Positions 9,603 through 15,445 of a DNA stretch of 19,998 nucleotides are shown here, one piece after another. Positions within the stretch are counted from its first letter, which is position 1, and every line of letters starts with the position of its first letter. The notes beneath the pieces were generated by a model. It was given only the letters and a program-made list of their open reading frames with translations, was not told the DNA's origin and did no database searches. Source of the stretch: CAIWXH01 sp964555675 (GTDB lineage: Bacteria > Chloroflexota > Chloroflexia > Chloroflexales > Chloroflexaceae). Both the position numbers and the translations under genes were made by a program. Location: positions 1 through 19,998 of the forward strand of contig CAZKTU010000109.1 of NCBI GenBank assembly GCA_964555675.1, in the 5' to 3' direction.

Positions 9603-10103
9603 CTATGCGGCGGGTGGGAAGAAGGCCTGCCACCAGAGGCGCCAGTTGGGGGTGGTTGGTTGGACAGCGGGGTCTGCGGCGGGGGGGGCGAGGGGGGCGG
9701 CCTCTGCCGTGGGCGCGGCGAGGCGCGGGAGGACGACGATATCGCCCTCGCGGGCGTAGCCGAGCTGCCCGCGGGCCACCTGCTCGACATACACATCGGA
9801 CTCGGTGTAGGCGACAGCGCCCTCGAGGCGGGCGTTCTCGGCGGCCATCTGGGCCACCTCGGCCTCGAGGGCGGCGCGCTGGCTTTCGAGGCGGGCGCTC
9901 TGCATCACCTGGCCCACGAAATTTGCCACCAGCAGCCCGATGAAGATCAACATCAGCGCCGCCAGGGCGATCGTCATCGCGCTCTTGCCGCTCAGGCGCA
10001 GCATGCCCAGCACATGATCGGTTGACAGGGTTGTGGCGCCCGGCCTACGGCGTGGGGTGATGCCGAACAGGCTGCGGGTAGCGTGGCGGGTGCGTCGTTT
10101 CAT
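9603..10103 (-). CDS. FtsB/DivIC-like septum formation initiator protein
   Basis: This is a 166-residue bitopic membrane protein expected to act in the divisome as the FtsB/DivIC partner of FtsL/FtsQ-type proteins. The N terminus is basic (MKRRTRHATR and more arginines to residue 20). One transmembrane segment spans about residues 42-63 (AMTIALAALMLIFIGLLVA in part), followed by a coiled coil at about 66-100 (SARLESQRAALEAEVAQMAA in part). The conserved short domain VEQVARGQLGYAREGD follows at 106-121. A Pro/Ala-rich tail of about 40 residues ends the protein. The topology is the one expected for the family: short cytoplasmic part, one helix, extracytoplasmic coiled coil. It lies 51 nt after a bactofilin gene on the same strand, so the pair likely serves cell shape or division. 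No strong ribosome binding site is visible before the ATG at 10103. Confidence 0.85.
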   Translation of the reverse strand: MKRRTRHATRSLFGITPRRRPGATTLSTDHVLGMLRLSGKSAMTIALAALMLIFIGLLVANFVGQVMQSARLESQRAALEAEVAQMAAENARLEGAVAYTESDVYVEQVARGQLGYAREGDIVVLPRLAAPTAEAAPLAPPAADPAVQPTTPNWRLWWQAFFPPAA

Positions 10104-10117
10104 GGCGAGGGGCAGAG

Positions 10118-10139
10118 GCCAGGGAGGCGCCCCCCTGGC
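10118..10139. repeat. Short palindrome shared with the aapJ-aapQ spacer
   Basis: GCCAGGG (10118-10124) and CCCTGGC (10133-10139) form a 7-bp stem between the bactofilin and FtsB-like genes. The 15 nt at 10125-10139 (AGGCGCCCCCCTGGC) are identical to 764-778. This suggests a dispersed palindromic element placed at gene junctions. Confidence 0.65.
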
Positions 10140-10154
10140 GATCCGAATAGCTGC

Positions 10155-10568
10155 CTAGCTCTCGGCCGAGCGCGGGGCCTCGAGCAGCAGGGGCTCGTCG
10201 ATATTGCTGGTCATCGAGCTCTGGCCGCGGAAGAGGCCGCCCGGCTCGATGTGCAGCGCCGCAGTGGTAATATCGCCCCAGACCTTGCCGGTGGGCGAGA
10301 TCTCGAGCTGCTCGACGGCAGTGATCTCACCCTTCACGGCGCCGGAGACGTGGACGTTCTGGGCCTTGATCGTAGCGATCACGCGACCTGTCTCGCCGAC
10401 GATCAGATTGCCCAGGACCTCGATATCGCCCTCGACCGAACCGTCGACTCTGATATTGCCGTCGGAGGTCAGGGTGCCCTGGAAGCGTGTATTGGAGCCG
10501 ATCACAGTCTCGGGTTTGCCGTTCATGGTGGGGGGGGCGGGCTGGGGTTTCTTGTTGCTGCCAAACAT
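10155..10568 (-). CDS. Bactofilin (polymer-forming cytoskeletal protein)
   Basis: This is a 137-residue bactofilin, which assembles without nucleotide into filaments used for cell shape, polarity or envelope scaffolding. The core at about residues 20-118 has the repeating hydrophobic/Gly pattern of a right-handed beta helix: ETVIGSNTRFQGTLTSDGNI, IRVDGSVEGDIE, LIVGETGRVIATIKAQNVHV, VSGAVKGEIT and ISPTGKVWGDI. Flanking tails are short and disordered: Pro/Lys-rich at the N terminus and acidic/Ala-rich at the C terminus. Length is normal for the family. The ATG at 10568 is preceded by GAGGAGG in AT-poor sequence. A clear promoter with a 5' hairpin lies upstream (10675-10703). The FtsB-like gene follows at 51 nt on the same strand. 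Confidence 0.92.
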   Translation of the reverse strand: MFGSNKKPQPAPPTMNGKPETVIGSNTRFQGTLTSDGNIRVDGSVEGDIEVLGNLIVGETGRVIATIKAQNVHVSGAVKGEITAVEQLEISPTGKVWGDITTAALHIEPGGLFRGQSSMTSNIDEPLLLEAPRSAES

Positions 10569-10640
10569 AGTTGACGCATCCTCCTCGATCGTCCCGCATA
10601 CGCTACAAACGGAGGCGCGCGGCGACTTCGCGTACAGGTC

Positions 10641-10673
10641 GGGGCGCCCGCGTGTCAGGGTACGCGGCGCCCC
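10641..10673. other. GC-rich hairpin at the predicted 5' end of the bactofilin message
   Basis: GGGGCGCC (10641-10648) pairs with GGCGCCCC (10666-10673), and GCGT (10650-10653) pairs with ACGC (10662-10665), leaving one bulged base and an 8-nt loop. It sits directly after the minus-strand -10 box at 10675-10680, so it would form around the transcript start. It could also act as a transcription end for pdxH, whose stop is 60 nt upstream. Confidence 0.6.
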
Positions 10674-10674
10674 A

Positions 10675-10703
10675 ATTATAATCTACCTGCCTTTAACCGG
10701 CAA
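10675..10703 (-). promoter_or_regulatory. Promoter of the bactofilin-ftsB operon
   Basis: On the minus strand TTGCCG (10698-10703) and TATAAT (10675-10680) are separated by 17 nt. The transcript would start near 10668, about 100 nt before the bactofilin start codon. Confidence 0.75.
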
Positions 10704-10732
10704 CAGCGCCATCCCCCCCATTTCTCCCGGAT

Positions 10733-11368
10733 CTACGGCGCGAGACGCTCGATCACCCACGCGGGCGCCGCCCAGCGGTACTGGATGCGGTCGTGCAGGC
10801 GGCTGGCCCGCCCCTGCCAGAACTCCAGCCGGTCGGGCACGAGCCTGTAGCCGCCCCAGTGCTCGGGCCGCGCAGGCTCGCCGCCCGCGAAACGGGCCTC
10901 AACCGCGGCAAGCCGCGCGTCAAGCTCGGCCCGCCCGGCGATCACCTGACTCTGCGGCGAGGCCCAGGCCCCCAGGCGCGCCCCCGCCGGCCTGCTGGCG
11001 AAGTAGGCGTCAGACTCGCCCGGGTCGACCCGGGCGACCGCGCCCTCGACCCGCACCTGCCGCTCGAGGTCGCCCCAGTAGAAGACCAGGGCCGCACTAC
11101 CCGCGGCGTCGAGCTCGCGCCCCTTGCGGCTCGTATAGTTGGTGAAGAAGACGAAGCCCGCCGCGTCGACGCTTTTCAGCAGCACCACCCGCGCCGACGG
11201 GCGTCCGTCGGACCCGATTGTGGCCAGTGTCATGGCGTTGGGCTCGCGCAACCCCGCCGCGACAGCCTCGTCGAACCAGCGCCGAAACTGCACAAGCGGC
11301 TCGGGCGCCACGTCCGTCTCGTCGAGGGCGCGCCCGCTGTACTCTTTGCGAAGATCTTGCATGCTCAT
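10733..11368 (-). CDS. pdxH: Pyridoxamine 5'-phosphate oxidase
   Basis: PdxH is an FMN enzyme that oxidises pyridoxine or pyridoxamine 5'-phosphate to pyridoxal 5'-phosphate, in vitamin B6 synthesis and salvage. With the chosen start the protein has 211 residues, normal for the family. Visible motifs include EPNAMTLATIGSDGRPSARV and VLLKSVD at the FMN site, FFTNYTSRKGREL, the WGDLERQVRVEG segment, SPQSQVI, and the family signature LEFWQGRASRLHDR near the C terminus, with the RLHDR residues that contact substrate and cofactor phosphate. ATG 11368 has GGAG with 6-nt spacing; an in-frame ATG at 11380 without a binding site is the alternative. The gene is transcribed divergently from the 180-aa unknown at 11456 and lies 164 nt before the bactofilin gene. 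Confidence 0.95.
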   Translation of the reverse strand: MSMQDLRKEYSGRALDETDVAPEPLVQFRRWFDEAVAAGLREPNAMTLATIGSDGRPSARVVLLKSVDAAGFVFFTNYTSRKGRELDAAGSAALVFYWGDLERQVRVEGAVARVDPGESDAYFASRPAGARLGAWASPQSQVIAGRAELDARLAAVEARFAGGEPARPEHWGGYRLVPDRLEFWQGRASRLHDRIQYRWAAPAWVIERLAP

Positions 11369-11417
11369 AAGGCGCTCCATACAGTATTTCTACGCCCATG
11401 GCCAGTATACAACCCGT

Positions 11418-11446
11418 TTGCACGACGGGGCGCTCTCTCGTACAAT
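11418..11446 (+). promoter_or_regulatory. Promoter giving a nearly leaderless transcript
   Basis: TTGCAC (11418-11423), a 17-nt spacer and TACAAT (11441-11446) form a good sigma70-type promoter. Transcription would start around 11453, only about 3 nt before the ATG at 11456, and no ribosome binding site fits in between. Confidence 0.75.
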
Positions 11447-11455
11447 AGCCGCGCA

Positions 11456-11998
11456 ATGAACAACGCTGGCGCTATTTATGTCAAACATGCCGACCAGGCT
11501 CTGGTCGGGAGAGCCGTGGCCGAGGCGATGCTCGCCCGCGGCTTCGCGCCCGCCGATCTGCCCCCGGGGGCGATCAGCGGCAAGATCATGGTCCGCGAGA
11601 AGCGCCGCCGCCTCTTCTTCGTGCTTCCGCCCCAGGGCGGCTGGGTGGCCCTCTTCGAGGACCCGCGCTACTTCGGCGAGCGAGCCCTGGCCCAGGATCT
11701 GGCCCGCGCCCTGGCCACAGACGTCGTCTGGCTCGAGGTGAGCGGCAACGGCGTCGGCTGGGCCCGCGCCCACTACCGCGGCGAGCAGACCCTCGAGGAG
11801 CAGTACGACGAGATCGAGACCAACTTCTACGGCCAGTACGGCCCGATCTATTTCGTCTACGATATCGAGACCACCCCCGACGAGTTTATCGCCACCCACG
11901 GCCTGCCTCACGACGAGCTGCACTACGAGGCCGTCGCCGCCGGCGAACTGCCGCCCGAGGCCGGCCCGCCGTTGCACCTCGCCTTCGAGAAAGGCTAA
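11456..11998 (+). CDS. Conserved-looking protein of unknown function, 180 aa
   Basis: I do not recognise the family. The protein is soluble, with no signal peptide or membrane helix. It has a mixed alpha/beta look: an N-terminal helix with ADQALVGRAVAEAMLARGF, a basic strand pair KIMVREKRRRLFFVLPPQGG, then GWVALFEDPRYFGERALAQD, VVWLEVSGNGVGWARAHYRG, and an acidic, Tyr-rich C-terminal half (EEQYDEIETNFYGQYGPIYF). The start was set at ATG 11456 because a complete promoter ends 10 nt upstream; the open frame extends much further upstream, but that part overlaps the divergent pdxH gene in antisense. It could belong to a small group of uncharacterised proteins with a SUFU- or immunity-protein-like look, but I cannot support that from the sequence. 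It is followed 69 nt later by a glycosyltransferase. Confidence 0.7.
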   Translation: MNNAGAIYVKHADQALVGRAVAEAMLARGFAPADLPPGAISGKIMVREKRRRLFFVLPPQGGWVALFEDPRYFGERALAQDLARALATDVVWLEVSGNGVGWARAHYRGEQTLEEQYDEIETNFYGQYGPIYFVYDIETTPDEFIATHGLPHDELHYEAVAAGELPPEAGPPLHLAFEKG

Positions 11999-12029
11999 GC
12001 GCTGAACGATGATGCGTGAGGGATGAGCG

Positions 12030-12057
12030 CTTCATCCTTCATGCTTCATCCTTCATC
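12030..12057. repeat. Four tandem 7-bp repeats upstream of the glycosyltransferase
   Basis: CTTCATC, CTTCATG, CTTCATC and CTTCATC run without interruption, 10 nt before the presumed start codon at 12068. The preceding GGATGA (12021-12026) can pair with TCATCC (12032-12037). Copy-number change of a 7-bp unit would alter leader length and shift the frame of any start codon lying upstream. Confidence 0.85.
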
Positions 12058-12067
12058 CTTCCGAAGC

Positions 12068-13274
12068 ATGTCCTACACTGTGCTCATGCTCGCCTCGACG
12101 AGCTTCTTCTCGGACTACGGCAACCACGTGCGGATCTGGGAAGAGGCGCGGGCCATGCAGCGCCGCGGCCATCGGCTCGTCCTCGTCACCTACCATAATG
12201 GCGACGAGATGCCCGGGCTCGACATCCGCCGCTCGTGGGATGTCCCCTGGATCAAACGCGCCGTGGTGGGCTCGTCGCGCCACAAGCTCTACCTGGACGT
12301 CGGCCTCGGCTGGCGCGCCCTGCGCGTCGCCCTCAAGCTGCGCCCCGATATCATTCACGCCCACACCCACGAGGCCGCGGCGATCGGCCTGCCCCTCCAG
12401 CAGCTGCTCAATGCCCCGCTCATCCTCGACTATCAGGGCAGCATGACCAGCGAGATGCTCGACCACGGCTTCATCAGCAAGGCCAGCCCCCTCTATATGC
12501 CCCTCACCCGCCTGGAGCGCTTCATCAACCGGCGCGCCGACGCGGTGCTGCCCTCGACCCATAACGCGGCCGCCCTGCTGCGCCGCGACGGCTCGGTCCC
12601 CCCCGAGCGCCTGCATGCCGTGCCCGACGGCGTCGACACCGAGCGCTTCCGCCCCTACGACCACTCGCCCGCATGGGCCGCCCAGCGCGATGAGCTGCGG
12701 GCCCAGCTCGGCATCCCCCCCGGCCGCCGCATCATCGCCTACATCGGCCTCCTGGCCCCCTACCAGGGCACCAATGTGCTGATCGACGCCGCCCGCGTGC
12801 TGGTCGCCCGCCGCCCCGACGTCCACTTCCTGATTATGGGCCACCCCGACCCCCATAGCTACCTCCGCTACGCGGAGAGCCTGGGCATCGGCGGCCACGT
12901 AACCCTGCCCGGCCGGATCATCTATCGCGACCTGCATAGCTACCTGGCGCTGGGCGAGGTAGCCGTCGCCCCGAAGATGAGCCTGACCGAGGGCAACGGC
13001 AAAATCGCCAACTATATGGCTATGGGCATGCCCACCGTCGCCTTCGAGACCCCGGTCGCCCGCGAGATCCTCGCCGACACCGGCCTCTACGCCCGCCTGG
13101 GCAGCGCCGAAGATCTGGCCGCTAAGCTCGAGCTAGCCCTCGACGACCGCGAGTTGGCCGCCCGCTTGGCCGCCGCCGCCCGCGCCCGCGCCGTCGCCGA
13201 GCTCTCCTGGGAGCGCGCGGCGCGCACGATCGAGGCGATCTATGCCGAGAGTCTGGCCCGTCGCTCCGGCACAC
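12068..13274 (+). CDS. Glycosyltransferase, GT4/GT-B type, cut by an assembly gap
   Basis: This enzyme transfers a sugar from a nucleotide-sugar donor, probably to a cell-surface glycan or lipid; the acceptor is unknown. About 402 residues are visible before the run of N. The N-terminal domain shows MSYTVLMLASTSFFSDYGNH and the acceptor-side DIIHAHTHEAAAIGLP. The linker region has AVLPSTHNAAALL and VPDGVDTERFRP. The donor domain has IIAYIGLLAPYQGTNVLIDA, FLIMGHPDPHSY, GHVTLPGRIIYRDLHSYLAL and EGNGKIANYMAMGMPTVAFE, which takes the place of the E-x7-E motif. The last visible residues (WERAARTIEAIYAESLARR) look like the usual C-terminal helix, so only a few residues and the stop are probably lost in the gap. 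ATG 12068 was chosen over 12023, because the intervening sequence is simple repeats. Confidence 0.88.
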
Positions 13275-13374
13275 NNNNNNNNNNNNNNNNNNNNNNNNNN
13301 NNNNNNNNNNNNNNNNNNNNNNNNNNNNNNNNNNNNNNNNNNNNNNNNNNNNNNNNNNNNNNNNNNNNNNNNNN
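13275..13374. other. Assembly gap (100 N)
   Basis: Exactly 100 unknown bases separate the 3' end of the glycosyltransferase from the promoter upstream of the MgtE-like gene. The round number suggests a gap of unknown true length. Confidence 0.98.
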
Positions 13375-13412
13375 CCAGGCGACTGAGACGCCCGACGTTA
13401 CCATCCTTTTAT

Positions 13413-13441
13413 TTGACAGAGCAACCATCTCGGCCTATACT
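13413..13441 (+). promoter_or_regulatory. Near-consensus sigma70-type promoter of the MgtE-like gene leader
   Basis: TTGACA (13413-13418), 17 nt and TATACT (13436-13441) form the strongest plus-strand promoter in the window. The expected start is near 13448, about 415 nt before the next good start codon. The same hexamers and spacing occur at the lacI promoter on the other strand. Confidence 0.85.
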
Positions 13442-13446
13442 TACCT

Positions 13447-13728
13447 CGGGGCGGTCACACCGTCCCGGTTCGTGCGCTCATAGGCGCGGCGGGCACCAGT
13501 AGCCCGTCACGCGGATCACAGAGGCGTCGAAGCCTCTGCCGCGGCCATAGGCGCGTTCGCAAAGGACATATGGAAGGCAGTCACCAACAGCACCGTCCTG
13601 GCCCGATTGGTCGCGCAGCATGCGTGGCGCCGGTCGCGGATGAGCCCCTGTTGAGCTGACGAGCGCCTCCTACGCGGGGCGTTCGCGACGCTCTGCTCAC
13701 CGCCCCGGCAGCCCCGCCGGGGTTATTT
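13447..13728 (+). ncRNA. Candidate structured leader RNA or small RNA upstream of the MgtE-like gene
   Basis: The region runs from the predicted transcription start to an internal intrinsic terminator and holds no convincing ORF. Hairpins visible by eye: a 5'-terminal 9-bp stem (13447-13455 with 13459-13467, one G-U); a 4-bp stem (13491-13494 with 13502-13505); and a 7-bp stem CAGAGGC/GCCTCTG (13519-13525 with 13532-13538), coaxial with an outer CGCGG/CCGCG (13510-13514 with 13539-13543). CATAGGCGCG occurs twice, at 13479 and 13546. Position and layout fit a transcription-attenuation leader, perhaps sensing Mg2+ or another signal, or a free-standing small RNA. It lacks the conserved sequence blocks of the M-box. 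The structure is seen; the function is inferred. Confidence 0.5.
13703..13728 (+). terminator. Intrinsic terminator inside the leader of the MgtE-like gene
   Basis: CCCCGGC (13703-13709) and GCCGGGG (13716-13722) form a perfect 7-bp GC stem with a 6-nt loop, followed by TTATTT. It lies about 255 nt after the promoter start and 136 nt before the MgtE-like start codon, so it would end a short RNA or act as a regulated stop. Confidence 0.65.
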
Positions 13729-13864
13729 GATCCCCCAGCTTCTCCTCGCGCAGCAGCCCCGAGCGTCCTACGCTCTGGGCCTCGCCGGCGCAGCGCGCGA
13801 CCATCGGGCCTCCAACCGCTCCCGCGGCCACGCCGCCGCGACATGCAGCACGTAGGAGGGACCG

Positions 13865-14905
13865 ATGATCGCGTTTCGCGCTACCATCGACCGCGACGCG
13901 CTCCGCGCGCCCACGATTCGCCCGAAGCTCCACGACGCTCTGCCGGCCGCGGCCGAGCTCGACTATGCGCCCGCCCTGAGCTTCCCCAAGCACGCCACCG
14001 CCCAGCAGGTGATCGACGCGCTCAGGATGATGCGCCCGGGCGACGAGAGCGTCTACTACCTGTTCGTCACCGGCGAGGAGGATCGCCTGGTTGGCGCGGT
14101 CAGCCTGCGCCAGGTGGTGACCGCCCAGCCCGAGACGCGCCTCGAGACCATGATGAGCCGCGAGGTGGTCAGCCTGCCCGCCAGCCTGGGGCCCGAGCAG
14201 CAGGCCCATCTCCTGGGGCAGTCGGGCTTCCTCGCCCTGCCCGTCGTCGACGGCGCGGGCCGCCTGGTCGGCAGCCTCGACGCCACCGCCCTGCTGGGCG
14301 CCGTCGAGGGCAAGGCCACCGAGGACATGTACCGCCTCGCCTGTGTCGCGCGGTGCGAAGATGCCGCCCGCCCGCTCGCCCGCGCCGCCCGCGACCGCAT
14401 CATCTGGCTGAGCCTCGCTCTGGCCGCAGCCTTCCTGGTCGCCGCGCTGATCGGCAGCTTCCAGGGCCTGATCGCCCAGGTCGCCATCCTGGCCGCCTTC
14501 CTGCCCGTCGTACTCGGCCCCGGCAGCCGGGCCGGCGCCCAGACGCTCACCATTGCCGTGCGCTCCCTCGCCCTCGGCGAGCTTGGCCTCCGCGACGCCG
14601 GGAGGACGGTGCTGCGCGAGTTGCTGATCGGTCTCTGTAACGGCCTCTGCATCGGGCTGCTCGCCGGCCTGATCGGCTTGCTCTGGCAGGGCAGCCTCGC
14701 CATCGGCCTCATTGTCGGCCTCGCCGTCATGGCCAACCTGATCATCGCCGCCCTGGCCGGCGTCGTCGTGCCAATGGCCCTCAAGGCCCTGCGCTGCAGC
14801 CCTGCCCTCGCCTCGTCGCTCGTGGTCAACACCGCCACCGATCTCTGCGGGGTGGCCTGCCTGCTCGCTCTGGGCGCCCTGGCGCTGCAGTTCGGCTATT
14901 TCTAG
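13865..14905 (+). CDS. MgtE-like divalent cation (Mg2+) transporter lacking the N domain
   Basis: This 346-residue protein combines a CBS-pair region (about residues 41-150, including MMSREVVSLPASLG and FLALPVVDGAGRLVGSLDA) with a five-helix MgtE membrane domain (about 178-342). MgtE proteins form Mg2+ channels gated by Mg2+ binding to their cytoplasmic domains. Supporting motifs are GSRAGAQTLTIAVRSLALGE at 220-239 and the C-terminal ALASSLVVNTATDLCG; Asp326 there aligns with the pore aspartate of MgtE. Full-length MgtE is about 450 residues; the roughly 130-residue N-terminal sensor domain is absent, and the usual small residue plus proline before the pore helix reads Ser-Leu (318-319). ATG 13865 has AGGAGG at 13853-13858. 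Regulation may involve the structured leader upstream. The ion carried is inferred from the family. Confidence 0.87.
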   Translation: MIAFRATIDRDALRAPTIRPKLHDALPAAAELDYAPALSFPKHATAQQVIDALRMMRPGDESVYYLFVTGEEDRLVGAVSLRQVVTAQPETRLETMMSREVVSLPASLGPEQQAHLLGQSGFLALPVVDGAGRLVGSLDATALLGAVEGKATEDMYRLACVARCEDAARPLARAARDRIIWLSLALAAAFLVAALIGSFQGLIAQVAILAAFLPVVLGPGSRAGAQTLTIAVRSLALGELGLRDAGRTVLRELLIGLCNGLCIGLLAGLIGLLWQGSLAIGLIVGLAVMANLIIAALAGVVVPMALKALRCSPALASSLVVNTATDLCGVACLLALGALALQFGYF

Positions 14906-14907
14906 CA

Positions 14908-14928
14908 GGGGCCGGACAGCCCGGCCCC
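14908..14928 (+). terminator. GC hairpin after the MgtE-like gene
   Basis: GGGGCCGG (14908-14915) and CCGGCCCC (14921-14928) form a perfect 8-bp stem with a 5-nt loop, beginning 3 nt after the stop codon. No T-run follows, so termination strength is uncertain. Confidence 0.45.
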
Positions 14929-14974
14929 CTGCCCCTCGTCAGCCTTCCGGCCGATCTGCCGGCCTGAGCGCGTG

Positions 14975-14983
14975 TGCTACGAT
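14975..14983 (+). promoter_or_regulatory. Possible extended -10 promoter of the small ORF
   Basis: TGCTACGAT (TG 14975-14976, TACGAT 14978-14983) fits an extended -10. A GGCGAC/GTCGCC hairpin (14990-15006) would lie at the 5' end of the RNA. No -35 match. Confidence 0.35.
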
Positions 14984-15017
14984 AGCTCCGGCGACCTGTC
15001 GTCGCCAGAATAATCCC

Positions 15018-15089
15018 GAACAGCAGCCCGCCCCCTCGCGCCGCGTCGCGGCGCCCCGGAGGCGTAGCCTCCCCCGGGGCCGGCTGTTC
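15018..15089 (+). ncRNA. Candidate three-way-junction RNA upstream of the 47-aa ORF
   Basis: An outer stem GAACAGC/GCTGTTC (15018-15024 with 15083-15089), possibly continued by CCCC/GGGG (15031-15034 with 15076-15079), encloses two adjacent perfect hairpins: GCGCCGC/GCGGCGC with a GTC loop (15038-15054) and GGAGGC/GCCTCC with a GTA loop (15058-15072). The ribosome binding site of the following ORF lies 8 nt after the structure. High GC content makes chance stems common, but three nested stems in 72 nt is striking. Confidence 0.4.
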
Positions 15090-15105
15090 AAGCACTGGAG
15101 CAAAT

Positions 15106-15249
15106 ATGGTTACCAACGTCTATCGGATCTTGACCGCGCCCATCGCCGCCCTGATGCGCCTCCTGCGCGCCTCGGCCGAGCGCCACCCCCTGGTCTTCTG
15201 CCTCTCGCCCCACGACGAGCAGATCTCCCCGCTCAACCGGCCCTATTAG
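15106..15249 (+). CDS. Small protein of unknown function, 47 aa
   Basis: This is a short ORF with a good ribosome binding site (GGAG 15097-15100, 5-nt spacing) and ATG at 15106, ending with TAG. The N-terminal half is an amphipathic or weakly hydrophobic helix with arginines (YRILTAPIAALMRLLRASAE); the C-terminal half reads RHPLVFCLSPHDEQISPLNR and ends in Tyr. I do not recognise a family. It lies between the MgtE-like transporter and an epimerase on the same strand, behind its own possible promoter and structured leader. It could be a small membrane-associated regulator of the neighbouring transporter or a leader peptide, but nothing in the sequence proves either, and it may not be translated. 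Confidence 0.5.
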   Translation: MVTNVYRILTAPIAALMRLLRASAERHPLVFCLSPHDEQISPLNRPY

Positions 15250-15289
15250 CGTAGCACTCCCTAAGTCCACAGGGTGTCGCTCCCCCATG

Positions 15290-15311
15290 GGGCAGACACA
15301 TGGGTCTGCCC
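15290..15311. repeat. GGGCAGAC/GTCTGCCC intergenic palindrome
   Basis: Eight-bp perfect arms (15290-15297 and 15304-15311) surround a 6-nt ACATGG loop, followed by TTA. It resembles the dispersed palindromes at 7159-7329 in style. It could act as a weak terminator for the 47-aa ORF. Confidence 0.6.
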
Positions 15312-15445
15312 TTACTGGCGAGCGCCAGGCCGCCGACCTACCAGGGACTTCCGGTTCGCCCTACTATTCCGCGCCTCCTCGACTATGCTAGACTTGACGG
15401 CGTAGCCCTGCGCCCGCCGCCAGCCCATAGCGTCGAGGAGTTCGC

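Noticed and set aside
13375..13483. Continuation of the glycosyltransferase frame after the N gap
   Set aside because: The frame through N is arbitrary; the visible residues do not look like a glycosyltransferase end, and the segment contains a near-consensus promoter.
13447..13864. M-box (Mg2+) riboswitch, RNase P RNA, tmRNA, SRP RNA or cobalamin riboswitch
   Set aside because: Looked for the conserved blocks of each (for example the GGTGAGGC block of the M-box, GAGGAAAGTCC of RNase P RNA and GCCACTG of cobalamin) and found none in the expected order; a covariance-model search would be decisive.
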